This document shows, piece after piece, positions 41,860-55,854 of a stretch of DNA of 64,000 nt (positions within the stretch are counted from its first letter, which is position 1; each line of letters opens with the position of its first letter). The DNA is from Ulva prolifera (taxonomy: Eukaryota; Chlorophyta; Ulvophyceae; Ulvales; Ulvaceae), in contig CM041196.1 in assembly GCA_023078555.1 (NCBI GenBank), positions 6,149,658 through 6,213,657 of the forward strand. The letters run 5' to 3'. The position numbers and the translations under genes are program-made. The notes under the pieces are model-generated. The model was given only the letters and a program-made list of their open reading frames with translations. It had not been told where the DNA came from and did no database searches.

Positions 41860-42553
41860 CTGCGCAGCGGCACGACAGTTCCACAATAACGACGAGGGCA
41901 GAAGATCACGTCGCAGGAAGACTATTCCTTGCGAATAGCTGCATTTCGCATACAATTTCAGTAACGCTGAAGCACCGATGCGTCATGTATGCTGCCAATC
42001 ACATCTAGCAAAATTCGATAGACTGTCGCCGTTGCTCCCGCAGATACATTGAAACACTAGGTCCCAGAGCACGCTCGAGCATGCCGGGGATAGTATACAA
42101 GACGTATCTGCTTCTTGGAACATCAGACGATTGGTGAACACAGCTGCAAGCGGACACATCCTCTCCACCAGGAGGTGTCTTCAAGGGATGCACCTCGACC
42201 ACAGCCTCGCTCTTGGTGAATCCGTGTTCAAGCACATGCAAGCTCCATCAGTGAGCGTTGAAAAGCATTCACGGCCATGTGGACGATGCTGGGACACAAG
42301 CCTGTAGCGTGCAGTTAAACGGAATACCATCCAATTACACGTTGCTGAAACGTTGTACGTCGTGGCCTTAACAATCCACACGATCTTGAACAATGGTTTG
42401 AGTAAGCGTAAACATAGTTTGTAGCGTTTGCTTCTTGGTGTTGTTATATCGGTGCGTGTGTGGTGCGGTCGTCAGACTACGCTCCAAGCAGGCTTAAATA
42501 GATCAACATTTTGGGGCACGCACGTATGTGACCACGTACCCGCCCGCGACATC
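41860..42553. promoter_or_regulatory. Probable divergent intergenic region
   Basis: Lies between the coiled-coil gene (-) and the ViaA-like gene (+), so it should hold the promoter of the latter and perhaps of both. No core promoter motif could be assigned. The minus-strand open stretch at 42005-42241 (EHGFTKSEAVVEVHPLKTPP) might be a 5' exon of the coiled-coil gene. Confidence 0.3.
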
Positions 42554-45500
42554 ATGTATCCGCCGAGAGCCGTGCGCACATCCTTGACGACGCTGACGCT
42601 TTCGCGGCCCTTTTCACGAAGAGCAGTCAGGTTGGCACGGACGTTCCCAATTGCGTTGGCAGCTGCAAGCGATGAAAACGGCGATGAAGCAAACAAGAAG
42701 GACCTGAACAATAAGCTACAGATCCCCACAGACTCTTTGGCTTTTGTCGCGGGCGCATGGCAAGGATCTCCGTCCAAGGTCCCTGCGGACCTGCTAGCCA
42801 GTGTGGCCGATCTGCCCATGACCAAAGGTGCGTACCACCCCCAAAACAACAATCAGCTTGATTGATTTGCCATTAAAAATTCTGAAGATGTATTCAGTTT
42901 CATGTTGGGGCGTGAACCGACCTCCCCGTACGCAATGCCGTGCCAACTCCAGCTTGCAACGCCCTGGGTCATTTGCAGATGTCCCTGACTACCAGACCAA
43001 AGCTGAAGGGTTGCAGCATTGGCGTGCAGCACTGCAGAAAGGCCGCCTGCCGCGAAACTCCACCATTGAGTTCCCTGTCGAACCATTCAAGTCCAAGTTC
43101 CTGGTGTGCTTCCGTCACCTCTGCACAGGACAGCTCAGCACTCTGCACAGTTGAGACCCTCACCCCGGTTCCATGCCGAGCATCATGTGCTACATATCCG
43201 ACGTGCTAGAACAGTGGATGTGTGAGAGTTCCAACACTGTGCATCTGCATCCTTGCAGATGTCTACCCAAATGGTCGCATACCAAAACAAATACAACCAT
43301 GCAAACCACAACGCATAAGCACACACATCCCTGATTCATCACATCATCAACGCCTCAGCTTCGCTGTCGCTTTTCCCGCTACCACCGCTCATGCAGGCGC
43401 AGCACGCACATACACACAATCTCCCGATCGAGAACTTCTTAACAAACCGAGTCATGCAGTAAACAGCTCCCTTGCGATCAGATTGCTATGCATATACCAG
43501 AACAGCCCTGTTGTTCAGCACTGCTGGTCACTGCAGTGATGTTCCGGGCTAGAGCCTCGGGCGTCCCGCTCGCATCTCTCAACAGGCTCGTGCACAACCC
43601 CAGCAACGGCTAGCGGGAAATCCAGAATCCAGGGAGGTGTTCCTGGCGTGCAGGAGTCGATGAGCAACCTCGAGATGCCCCGCTTCACGCGCCGCTACCC
43701 CCAGCTCACCGACGCCGTCCTGCGCCAGATGCTCGCGTACGCCCGCGAGTTTGAGGAGGAGCTGCTCGCGCAGCAGGCGCAGCAGCAGCAGCCGCAGCAG
43801 CAGCGCGCGCCGCCGCCGCCGCAGCAGGGCGGCTCGCCGCAGGACGGCGAGAACCAGGAGGGGGACCCGGACGCGCCGGAGGACGCGATGCCGATGTCGG
43901 GCGGCGGGGACGATGCGCCCGACGCCGCGGACGACCAGGACCTGACGCCTGGGTCCGGGGATCAGCAGTCTGTTCAGGCGCGGCCCCCCAGTGCCGCCGG
44001 CCTCATGCATGCATTGCTGAGCCACACATGCATGCGTGCATGGGTCACATCAGAGTCCATGGCAGTAACCCGGAAGTTGCGGTGGCCGCCTGCGCATGAA
44101 ACAACCCCTCATCCGGGGAATGCTGCTGCTTTTACAGCCGTGGCAGCGGCTTGTGCGTAATGCATGTCGTGCATGCAAATATGCGCGCCAGACCCGGCAG
44201 TGACGAACGGTACGTCAGCCACGTTGCCGGCCCATGCACCGTGTGGAGACCGATGTAAACGCGGCATGCAGTACTGCCCCTTCCCTTGCACTCCCACAGC
44301 TTCAAAACAGGCCGTTGGAGTGCTGACGCTGCGGCTGATGGGTGCAGGAGCAGCTGGAGTCCGGGGAACAGGGGCAGGAGGGTTCCCCGGAATTTGAGAT
44401 CACACTCGAGAGCGACGACGCGGCGGGTGCGGCGGGCTCATCGGCGGGGGCCGGCGACGACGGCGAAGCCGATGCGGACGACGCGGCGGCCGCGGCGGCC
44501 GAGGAGCTCGCCGAGGCGATTGCCGAGAAGTTTGAGGAGGAGCTGGCGCCGGTGGTGGAGAGCATCGAGGCCGCGATGGAGCACTTTGGGGACCTCGACG
44601 AGCTGCTCGAGGGGCGCAAGGGGTGGGACCTGAGCCAGGGCGTGTGGCAGAAGCGGGGGTGGCGGGAGTTCCAGAGCCTGCGCAAGAAGCTGGAGAACCT
44701 GCGGGAGCTGCGGGACCTCGTGCGGGCCTGCCCTCCTGAACATTGACAAGATCACTTCTGTTGCCACAGTTTGAGCGTGGCTTTCCAGTGTGCAACGGTG
44801 ACACGCAGTTTGCAGGTGCGCAGCCTCGGCCGCGGCGGCGGCAAGGGGCCGCTGCGGCGGGCCCCCGAGGAGGTGTACGCCGTGAAGCGCCCCCCCGGCG
44901 TCATCCGCTCGCCGCTCGTGCCGGAGGAGGTCCGCGGCCTCCACAGGTCCGGCAACCTCACACAGATGCTGCCCGCAGAAGCCGCCCTCATGGCCGTCGG
45001 CTGGCCGCGGCGGCCCGCGGCGGAGGCGGACAGCCGCGGCGGGGACGGGGGCGGGGCCACGGTGGAGGAGGGGCTCGGCGAGAGTGAGGCGGAAGAGGAG
45101 CGGGGGTCGCACCCGGCGCGGCTGCTGTTCATGGCGCGCCTGGCGGAGAAGGGGCTGATGTCATATGAGCGCGCAGGTGCGGCCGTGGCGCCTGTGTGTC
45201 ATATGAGCGCGCAGGTGCGGCCGATGCGCAGCGGAAGTATTCGCTTTTGTGGCAGAGCCACGTATGAGCGGTCATATGCTCTCTCTGCAGTGCCCTATGA
45301 AGCCGCTGTGTTCGCGTGTCCGGAGACATGCCGAACACACGTGTGCATAGCTGTTGCAGAGACGCCCCCTGCCTCCTCCCCTCTGTATTTGTCACACGCC
45401 CGCTTCCGGTGCAGGGTGGCTGGACGACGAGCCGGCGCGGGTGACGGGGCGGATGGAGATGCGGCCCGCGGCGGAGCTCGGGCCGATCATCGTGTGCCTT

Positions 45501-46446
45501 GACACGAGCGGCTCGATGTACGGCGCGCGGGAGGTGGTGGCCAAGGCCGTGGTGCTAGAGTGCATGCGTGGCGCGCACCGGCAGGACCGCAAGTGCTTCG
45601 TCTACGCCTTCAGGTGCGCCCCCGCCAACCTCTGTAGGCATGCATTGTTCAAGCATGTGTGTGGCTGCGATGTGCGGTGGCGTACATGTACCATTGAGTA
45701 AACCTGGAGTCGCCGTATTCCTTCGGGAGATTGACAACTTCGGATAACCGGGGCCACATATGCCGGAGGGGCAAGCCACATGTGGCGCTTTGTGGGGGTG
45801 TATGTAGCTACGCAGATGACGTGTTGGATCGAGGACCACGGTATGTCGGTAGAATCGTGGCGATACGGCGTTATGTGTGCATCCGGCGTCTGGTGTGTTC
45901 GGTGTGGCCCTCGCCGGAGAAGCATTGCATTCCGCAGCGGAGGCTGTTCAGGGATGCAGTGTATTTCGATGCGTGTCGCTCGACCGGCTATCTCTGTCAA
46001 CCAGTCATGGCTTCGTTGTTCCGTGGCTTGGCTTGCCAGTCGTGAACGGTGCTGAGGAGGTCGTGCCGTGATGCAGTGGGCCCGGGCAGGTGCAGTCACT
46101 GGAGCTCTCCACTGGCGTGCGCTCCCTCGAGACGCTGCTAGAGTTCCTACAGTGCAGCTTCTCCGGCGGCACGGACGTCGACGCGCCGCTGGAGCTGTCC
46201 CTGAAGCAGCTGCAGCAGCAGGAGTGGGAAGCTGCAGACATCCTCATGGTCACGGACGGGGAGATCCCTCGGCCACGCGAGAGCCTCCTGGCCGATGTGC
46301 GGCGCTGCAAGGAAGACCTGGGGCTCGAGGTGCACGGTCTGATGGTCGGGAACGACGTGACGGCTGCTATGGAGGACCTGTGCACGCACCTGCATGTGTT
46401 CAAGAGCTGGGGTGTCGTAAGGGGTCGCGGTAACGAGTGGGCGTAG
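42554..46446 (+). CDS. ViaA-like VWA-domain protein, putatively organelle-targeted
   Basis: Seven exons, 42554-42827, 42979-43103, 43654-43977, 44348-44719, 44816-45176, 45415-45613 and 46077-46446 (TAG), join in phase to give 674 residues. The C-terminal von Willebrand A domain has the full metal-ion site: DTSGS (about 515-519), the Thr of GGTD (about 584) and TDGE (about 611). Its sequence (GPIIVCLDTSGSMYGAREVV; FLQCSFSGGTDVDAPLELSL; EWEAADILMVTDGEI) follows bacterial ViaA, the partner of the MoxR AAA+ ATPase RavA. The middle has ViaA-like helices (RKKLENLRELRDL, VRSLGRGGGKGPLRRAPEEV) plus acidic and Gln-rich inserts. The N-terminus, MYPPRAVRTSLTTLTLSRPF then SRRAVRLARTFP, is rich in Arg, Ser and Thr without acids, as in plastid or mitochondrial transit peptides. 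No MoxR-type ATPase lies in the window. Intron 3 appears to use a GC donor. Confidence 0.85.
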
Positions 46447-47745
46447 GTGGCACGGCAGCGAGAGACGTTTGGCTTCGAGCGTGCTGACTTGATCGTAAGC
46501 TGCATGTTTATGGGCGTGGCTGCAATGTTAGATGCAGCAGTGAAATCTCCTGTACGTGGCAAGGCTCGGTGACGCGGTCGGTGTATGCGCGGAGCTCTCG
46601 AGGCGCGCCTTGGCCAGGATATTGCATGTAATATGGATATTTGTAGTGCAGTGCAGTGTGAGTCTGCTTCTGTGGCCACTGTGAGACGGTGGGACTGCCG
46701 CGTTGCGCTTTATACAAACTCGTAAGACTTTTCAACCGGGGGAAACAAAATCACCCCTTTTTTTTCAGGCAACACATCTCAGTCAATGCACCCGGGCGTG
46801 AGTAGCGTTGTTGGCATTAACTTGGAGCTGCTGGAATCATCCAGGTGGAAGCGGTGTTGGATACATGGCATGCCTGTCCACACTCCGATACGCAAGAGCT
46901 CTGCTCTACAATGTGATTACACATCCCTTGCGTCGGTGAGTGCGTACATAAATCAGTCCAAACAATGTGTGGTTCCCTTGCGAACTTGGATATGCTGTCG
47001 ACAAAGTGCTGGCCGAAGCTTGATGGTGCACTGGAGCCTACAGGTTCCATTCGTCACCCTCTTCTCATACCCATTACGCCTACGTGCAACTAGTCCAACA
47101 GCAATTAGAGCATGTGGCGAATCTGCAACTTGCCGGACTGCCGACAAACATGTATTAGCTGCGCATATGTGTGCGATCTTCCCATGGCCTGGAACAGTTT
47201 CAATGGCCATGCATGCATGCGGGCTAACGGCAAAATCGGGCGTCGCTGCTCAGTGCACAGTCAGAGCTGAGGCTGCTCGTGTGGGTGACTTCACGGAAGC
47301 GCTGGGCACTGGCACGACGTCCAGGGGAAATCGGACCCAATCGTCTGCGGCGCACAGTTTCAGTGACATCAGATACTTCTCAGCGGCAAGATCCTCACAC
47401 GGGCAAGTGTGAAGTGCTGTAGCACATGTGCCATCGTAGCGCAGGCGTATGAGGTTTCAGATGGTGATTGCATCCACCGCCATCGAATTGCAAGTATTAC
47501 CACACGAGTCGCTGCGATAATGTATGCTAGGCGGAAGTTGGGATTCGGCAGGGGCGCTGACGATGCGGCCCGCATCTGAGCGCCGCCGTGACATGGAAGA
47601 TCAGTGGCGAAGGGCAAATCGGCTCACAATTGTCATCGTGCGCACGAGACCGCACAAGATACCACCGCATCGACATGAGCGACGCAGTGCAGTGTCCACT
47701 TTCTTGCACGTTTTCTGCAGTTTAGACTAGCAAGGGTGACCTCTA
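46447..47745. other. Intergenic region
   Basis: No gene supported. It should contain the 3' UTR of the ViaA-like gene and the start region of the next gene, whose first exon is unresolved. Confidence 0.4.
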
Positions 47746-50700
47746 TTGGAGGCAGACCTAAGCACGAACTTTGAATTTAGTTTCTTTCATTGCCTTTCCG
47801 ATCGCAAGGCACACATTGGACCCAGAGAAAGGGATATGATACAGTTCGAGTACCTACAGCGATTTGTGTCAACAGGAGGATGTGCAGTCGGGGATAGCCA
47901 GCAGCTGGACATCAAATCGCTCAAACAGGAGCTATGCAACTTGAACACTGAGATCCATACAGGATGGAATCAAAGGTAGCGTCAAAATCTTCTATTGCTG
48001 TCTTACGCTGCACGATCTTGCTTCTGTACATCTTAGTTTCCTCGCCGCGGGGGGGAGGGAAGTGCTGCAGCTACGGACACCCACGGCGTGTTTGCCATCC
48101 TCTTCGCTTCCAGTGGGCGACAATGTACACTAATGGATGCTGCTGAAAATTTTGCTTGCGATTTGTGCTGTTGGTGTTGACGGCATCATGATGGCCCGGC
48201 ACATGGCGGGTTTCGAGATGATCCCCTTGTCTCAGTCTGCCATATCTGTGCATTCACAAGCGGCGATTCCATCGTTATAACATTGCTGTTGGTATTACAG
48301 GAACATGCAAGCCATGACATCCGCTGTCAAAGATGTCCTCGCGCCCGTGGCCGCATCACACGAGAACACTTGTGTGCAGCCATCGCCGGAGATGCGAGGA
48401 TCGACGCTCGGAATTAAGGCAGTGCCACTATCACAGAACATCGTGGTACAGCTCGTTCGACTGGCACATGAATTGGGCCTGCAGTGCGTGCACGAAGTCC
48501 TGTGCGGAATCTTAGCCGAGGAATTCGACTCCGCGCCGTTGTATGTCCTTCAGCAGGCGCTCTCGCCCAAGAGCCCCGGCCAATCTGATCCGTCCGACAT
48601 CATATCACAGGCTTCCGCCATGTGCGTGCTGGCGAATGTCCAGGACCTCGCACGTGCCACCAAGGTGCGCTTACGCCAGCTTCCTCGGCGCGCCCTGCTC
48701 TGTCATCTGCAGCGCAACGCAGATGAGGCATTTCTGTGTCTTCGCATGCCTCTCCGAACCGTCCAGCTGTGAATGCGCACCAAGTGCGCTCATTGCATAA
48801 GGTCACTGACTCACGAGGATCATCAACACATTCCCTCATTACACGGAGCACACACGGCTGTCCGTCAAGCCTCGATGGACCGGACCAAGCTGGCCCGTAC
48901 ATACTAACAAGCAGCGCGTCTGCTCATCCAATCCCATGCACGTAAAGTCCAGTGAGACACAGTCACTGACACCTTCGCCTGTTCCCCGTGTGAACAGCCG
49001 TAGAATGCATGCACTGCATCTCTTTCCACCACGGGCCAACTCACCCACTGCCACATGTCCTCAGAGCACCGAGCACAGCCAGGACGGAAGGGCACGCACC
49101 GTTCACGCAGTCTCTGCCATGAACACGCATGCACACGCACTCATCGCACCATCGCTCTCACCCAGCCGCACCCCCAGCCACATCACGGACTTGATCGCCC
49201 TTCAGTGTCCGGCCATCAATTGCACAGGCCGCATGCAGTCTGCTCCCAAACTGCACACATCCACAGACCCACCTCCACCAGCATCCCGGCACACCACAAC
49301 CACCACATGGCAGAGCTGCCGCCGCCATGCAGGCCACGCAGCCCCAGGCAGCGCTGCCGCCGCCACGCAGGCCATGCAGCCCCAGGCAGCGCTGCCGCCA
49401 CGCAGATTTGAATCACTTACACGGGTTCATCGACGCACATCGCACGGCAGAGCACACGCACACAGACGGCAGCCCGCGCCGTGCAGGTGTGCCCGCAGTG
49501 GCAGCGGCTGCTGAGCATGCGGGAGGCGAAGGCGGTGTTTGCGCCGCGCATGCACCCCGTCGCCGACGTCTTTGAGGCCGCGTTGCAGCCCCACAGCGAG
49601 GCGGTGGCCCCCGGCGCGACGTGGCAGGACGCGCACGGCCTCTTCCAGGCGGTGCTCGCCGGCAGCGCCCCCCTCGAGCACCTCGTGCCGCTGCTGCATG
49701 CCTCCCTCAAATCCCTCACCCTCGCGGCCCCTCAGGTGCCGTTCCGAGCTGTGCATCCGGGTCTGTGGCTGTTGTATCGCCTGGATGAAGCCCCTCTGCC
49801 CTCCACCCCACACATCCGTACACTGATGCCCCCCCCCCCCTCCCCGCCCCTTGCCCGCGTGTGATCCATGTTACACAGGATTGCTGGTCTTGACGTGCGA
49901 ATTGATGCGGATTCGATCATGAACCGCCATGGACGACACGTGATCCCCCCCCCGCACAGCTGGGTAGAGCACCCACCTGCTTCTGCATATCAGCTTCGAC
50001 TGTGCCAGCCGCCGGACATGTCGCAAATGTGTATGGACGGGGCGCGCAACGTATACCGGCCGGTGCTCCGGCACCAAGCGACCGCGGCACTCGTCCGCAG
50101 ACACCCGGCCGTGATCGCACGCGGTGTGCCTCCATGCATGCTGATGGCGGCCGCGACACTGTGCCGTGGCGCGTGCTGTGACGCGTGCCTGGGGTGTCTG
50201 CAGCACCTCGGCTCGTTCACGTTCTTCGCTGCGGTGCTCGTCGCGATCGAGCGTGCCTGCACGGCCGCGCCTGCGGCCGCCGCCGGCGCCGCGGCGGCGG
50301 AGACCCTGTACCAGGCGGTCGTGCAGCTGCGGGGGGAGCTGCTGCAGCGCCTCGCGGCGCTCGCGCACTCCCCCCCGCACATGTCTGCCCTGGAGCACTT
50401 TACCCTTCTAGCACAAGTGCGCGCCATTCTACCCCCAGCATCTCAATGTGGAAACGTTTTCAAAATTTGCAGAAAGAGTATCGAGATAATGTTAATTTGA
50501 TATAGACGTGATAACTTGAAATAAAATGATATCATATGTGTGCTTACGTAGGCTGTGTTGTGAACTTACTTAGCGGGTGATGTGCCCCCCCCCACGTTCT
50601 TGGTCTTTCCGGATGGCTGTAGGAGGGTTTTCTGTGCATGAAAATGAGTGTCATCGTACTGGCGCACTGGTGTTTGCCCATGTTCTTTTGTCCTGGCACA

Positions 50701-51644
50701 GTTAGCAGGGGCTCCCACCAGACACAGCGTCTCTGCACAGCACCCGCTCCCGTGCACCAGTGTTGGGGCGCTTTGCAGCATTTCCAGGACTGCCACCCCG
50801 AAATTAGATCTGAATATTCGGAGTCGTTCTATGTGATCGGGCCCTATGACCCAAAACTGCTGTGCACCCCACACAGCTCTGTTACCGCTTCCACCCCTGC
50901 AGCAGCCCCACAGCACGGCTCACAACGTGACGCCGCTCACCGTTGCAGGCGCGAGAGCTTCTGAGCCGGGCACAGGAGCTCGCGGCCGCGAACTTTGACT
51001 CCGCAATCGCAAAGCACATCTGCGCGCGCCTCTCGGGCATGCAAGATGAGCTGACGCTCAATTTCGCGGCATCCGACCGAACCGTCCAGCTCGCGAGCGC
51101 GCTGCCGGTTGCCGCCGTCTCTAGCAACCCTCTCCTCGCCCGCGTCCTCTCCGGCAGTGTCTACCGAGTCCTCCCGCCGCAGGAGCGCCAGCGCCTCGGG
51201 CTCCCACGGCCCACGGCGTTCACCGCGCAGCGCGTCGACGAGTCCGAGGGCGCGGCGGTGACGTACCGCTGCGCAGGCGGCGCGACCGCGGCCGTGCCGC
51301 TGCGGCTGCTCAGCCACTTCCCGCGGCTCGCGCGCCACGTCGCGCTGCTGTGCCGCTGGCGCGCGCTGCACCGGGAGGGCGCGGAGGCGGGGGGGTTCCT
51401 GCCGCCGGCGCTGCTGCGCGGCGCGCCGCTGCATGTGCACTTTCACGCCCTGCACGAGATGCTGGACTTTGCGCGCGCCGCGTCGATGAACGTCAAGATG
51501 GGGGACCCTGTCGCGGTGCGCGCGCAGTTCAAGAACATCTGGATGGCGCAAGTGGCGCAGGGGTCGCTGAGGCATGCGGTGCGGGAGTGCGCGGACGTGG
51601 TGGGCTGCGAGGAGGCGGCCGCGGCGCTGCGGCACTGCGGGTAG
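47746..51644 (+). CDS. Helical protein of unknown function (5 exons, 5' end uncertain)
   Basis: Exons end or start at 47975, 48301-48664, 49487-49735, 50204-50416 and 50949-51644 (TAG). All junctions agree in phase and give about 583 residues. The start of the first exon is uncertain: the frame is open from 47746, with an in-frame ATG near 47836 (MIQFEYLQRFVSTGGCAVGD). The predicted protein is mostly helical, with Ala/Leu-rich segments (NIVVQLVRLAHELGLQCVHE; LGSFTFFAAVLVAIERACTA) and a compact C-terminal part (FHALHEMLDFARAASMNVKM then GDPVAVRAQFKNIW). There is no signal peptide, membrane helix, zinc motif or catalytic signature I can name. It could be a subunit of a larger complex, but that is only a guess from its helical character. 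Confidence 0.65.
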
Positions 51645-54600
51645 GGTTCCTCCACGGACCACAGCTAAACTTCCTCCAGACCGGCCGCCGTTTGAGGGTG
51701 TGCCTGCATGTGTGCACACGCTGGTCCGTGCCGGTCGTCTCCGGAAGGTCGCGGGTGTCGGGCCGTTGCCCGCGGCGAGTGCCGACTGCGTGTCGTATAG
51801 CCCTCCTGGAGAGGGGGCCTGTGGTGGGTCTGGAAGACCACCTGCAGGGTGCTGCTGGGCCGGTCCAGATCCGCCAAAACACAGCTGGTCGAGCGGTCTG
51901 GGGAATGTTGGGTGTTTGGCTGTGGTGTCCGGGGCATGCTTCTGCCTCGCCAGCGTCCTGGGGCACGCGTGACACAACCAGGCTAGAGTGGCCTTGGCTA
52001 CACGCCATGAGACAAACACAAAAAGAAAGTACGGACATGAACGTACAGGAAAAAAAATCGGACAATGGACGGCTGTTGTGTGTGTAAGTGTTTTGGTGTG
52101 CAAGCCCTGACTGAGTTGTAATGAAACTGTTGTTGCCGACCAACAGTGCTTTGAGGAAAGCAGCCGAAACAGGCTGTAAATTATAGCTGCGCTTGCACGC
52201 AGCTTCTGTGTAGGGTGTTGTAATGCTCACGACCGCCTCGCAGAGAGTCTGTGAATCACAAACTGTGATGCTGCCAGGTGGTCCATCTCTTTCCTGATTC
52301 TGTGCCTGTAGAGAGCACTCGGCGGGGAGGCAGCGGAATCAGCGAGCCAGGCAGCGATCGGCACTGTGTCTGGTGTGGGCAAGCGCCACCTGGAGAAACT
52401 GGCTGAAACGGAGACATGCTGTACATGAAGCTGTGTGGTGGTCAAAGCCGCACAGGCAATGGCCGGCACAACATATGCAAGAAAACTGTCTCAGAGGTAT
52501 GGCATTACTTGCATTTGCTGTGGCCGTTGACAGGCAGGTTGTGCACCTGGTCAACTTTGACATGTGCCTATGCCTCGCATAGTGCCATGTGCCGAGACTA
52601 GACACCTTGCACCTGGCAAATGCCGTTAGCTGCACGCCAAGCCAAGGCCGCAATGGCTCAGTTTGAGGCAGCCTTGCAGCACGTACTGTGGGAGCCAACA
52701 CGAGCAAGTGGGGCAACTGCACACTTGCATGAGATCTGAATGCTGATGAATCGCATGCAGACTGCAGACTGGTGTGTTCCTGTGTGCCACCTAAACGGCA
52801 TCCAGTACAATCACAATTGATCCATTTGCTTAAAGCAATGAAGCATGCATTGCGAAGCATCCATTGTGCTTCAGCTAGCCGATCTACTTACAAGTCTTTG
52901 CAGGACGGCAAGGGTCAATGGTGCCCATTGTGTTGCTGGGTAGCATCTGCGCAGGCTCCGTGGGCATGCAATGACCTTTTCCCCAGTCATGCTGACGACA
53001 TTTGCAGATGAACTGCCTTCCAATTCTCGGGATGAATCTGTTGTCAGGCACGCTGGGCCCCGCATGGGCGATGGACGACGCTGGTCGTTTACCGCGGCAT
53101 CTCTCTCAGTCTACACGAAGGCACGCACGCACAATACAAGCAAATGTCACCGACACTCTGCAGACTGCGAAGGTTGTGTACGGCTGCATGACTCCGTCCC
53201 CTTTGGCCGGACCCACATTGGTTGCTACATCTGTGCTGTACAGCTACCTCCATGGGTGGCCGCGGCACAACACGAACACCGAGCGATGATTCGAGGCTTC
53301 ATTAGATCATGACACGATGGCGTGTGCTGCCCCCCTCCCGTCGAACTGGTGTCGAACCGTCAGATCAGCGAAGGGTTGCGACATGGTCTCCGACAGGCAC
53401 ACAATCATGGAACGAAGGCGTAGCGGACTTGTAATGGCGATTTTGTTGTACATCTAGCATCAGGGACAGGCCGCGCGATGTCTCACAATGGCGAGCGGAG
53501 CCTTGAAAATTCCAGCCGCGACACTGGTAGACACAACAGAACATGGCCTGACGGGCCATTCCGGACTGGTCCCTTCATGTGCAGAGCGCTACTAGAGCAT
53601 TGCAGAGAACATGAAATACATGAAGATGATGCGAGGTTGATGTCGTGACTGTGTTTGTTGGTGTCATTGCTTGTCCGGGAACCATGAGCACTTCTACCGA
53701 TCGATGGAAGCGCGCCAAGATGGCTTCGGCCGGTCTGAACGTGACAAGACACTTCCGCACATTGCGAGAAATGGGAGCAGATGGCGGAGTTCCTTTCGAT
53801 CAACTCGAATTCGTGTGCGCCTTGGGAGGTGCGGCACATTAGACCGGCACGCGCGCACCCGCTCGATGCTGCATCCCAACACTCCACCAGCAGGACCATA
53901 GCGACCACTAGAAAGATAATTTCATCTGATGTACCTCATTTGCTTGCTGCGTCCGCCGCGCGCGTGTGTGTGTGTATATATGTGTGTGTGTGTGCGTCCT
54001 TGTCGTTGCGCCGTGACCTTGTTGAACGATGAGCTAGTCGCACGTTTCCCGCTGCTATGGTGCAATCCCAGTGAGCCTCGCCTCAGGTCTCCGAGCGCCT
54101 GGACTAGAATGATGGGCAAGGCTTTCGGTCAGTCGAGGGCCATGTTACCGGACAGATCCGCGCCGGCGGTTTCGGCTCGTTTTTGAACCGCGCCTCCTCG
54201 CCAGACCAGGGCGTGAACGTAGGGCACATGGGCACATCCGTTGCTACGCACATATCTTCACTCCTGTCCTGCAGAACACCCAGCGGATTGGAGCGATCGT
54301 GGCAGCGACGTATCGCCCTGCTGCGACGTCGTGTACAGCGAGCTCGTGGGCACTATCTCCTGAGATAGTGGACAAGCTTGAGCGGGCGCATGCAATACTG
54401 CGACTGCGTTGGTATACACGAATGGCTCTCTATGCTGCAGGACCTGAGCCCGAGAGGCAGGTAGTCCTTAGATCCCGGACAGCAGTACCTCGCCACCCGC
54501 CCACAACAGCATCGCGCCCAATCATGCATACAATGCTTGAATGATACATTTGTGAATAACCACCAGCCACCCCCGCCACTCCCTTGCACCATGACTTCGC

Positions 54601-55854
54601 AATGGTCACATCTGGGTCGTCTCTCAACACTGTATTCGTGACCATCTCTACGTCCGGTGTATGGCCTTTAGTCGACGCAGGACGTCCTGCGGTGATCATT
54701 CGAATTCGCCACCTAGGTCTTTGATACAACATGTGTCGACAAGTCGCTGCCGGGAGACAGCCTACAATCGGTAAAGTCACACACTATCATGATGTAAGGC
54801 CATTTCCTGACGTGGCAATTGTTGAATCATAGAGATGGCCCGCGCCTGCACTGACGCGACGTCGGCAGCATGCTGCAGCATCAGCACGTGGCCGCGAGTT
54901 GCGCCGCCGCGGCGGTGGCCAATCGTCGTGGCTGTTGTTACAAAAGAGTGAACGGGAGAAAACAAGCACTGAAACCGAATCTCATCCGTCGTGGCTATTA
55001 CATCACATGCAACCGCCGGGGCCCAGCCGGGGGCGCCTCTCAAGCGAGACGTCTTCCCATTGCAAGGTTGTGCGCAGTTGCGGCGCACTCTTGCTGTGGT
55101 GGCCGTCATGATACGCCTCGACACCTCCTGATCTGCATCGTGACGAACTGCCGCTTCGACGCGTCGAAATACACATGTGGCCCGCTCGCGACCTTTTAGG
55201 CTTTGTCCCGAGAACTTTTTCGGCCGCGCGCGGTTTGAGATATCATCGCCCCTCCCAGCGGATCCGGCGTGATTCTTCGACAATCATCCGCGCCCTCGTG
55301 GCCGGCACATCTCAGGTACCAACAAGTTCACAATCATGATTGCCACTGATCGATGAATCATACCATCAATGACTTGCATCCTCATAAATGTGCATATGCA
55401 TGTATACATGAGCGCCAGCTGCATACCGGCGTGCGACAGGCCCCGCAAGTCTTTTGGCCTGGACGGGGATCCCGGAATCGGGCGCCCCGTCGTCGGCGCC
55501 ACCCCTGCCCACGGGCATCGATCCCAAACTCCATTCTCCTACCACTCCCTCCACCGTCCTTGCAGTGCCAGGCCAGATGAGTATCACGCGCATGTAGTAC
55601 AAGTACATGCCACGAGATGCTGCTCAACAAGCGTAGCAATCGCCGCCAATTCGCCTCACGGTGGTGCGGCGAATCGCCACCGCGGCGCCGTGCGGACTGC
55701 ATCGCCACACACGCGCTCCCCTCAGCCTGCCCGAACGGAGGCCGCAGATAGTTCAAGCGACACCCTGTACAGCCACGCGCTAAACCACGGAGCACATGTC
55801 AGCGTGTCTGTGGCGCTAGCGCTGCTGTGTGTGACGTGCGGGGGGTGCGTGCAG
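51645..55854. other. Long region without a supported gene
   Basis: No exon set could be built on either strand. It holds a (TG)n-type microsatellite at about 53962-53996 and a 9-bp inverted repeat around 54352-54371 (CACTATCTC / GAGATAGTG). The 5' exons of the protein kinase that starts at 55855 must lie in or beyond this region, because the first visible kinase exon begins inside the glycine loop. Confidence 0.45.
53962..53996. repeat. TG microsatellite
   Basis: An alternating GT/TG run broken by a short TATATA, at the boundary of an otherwise unremarkable stretch. Confidence 0.85.
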
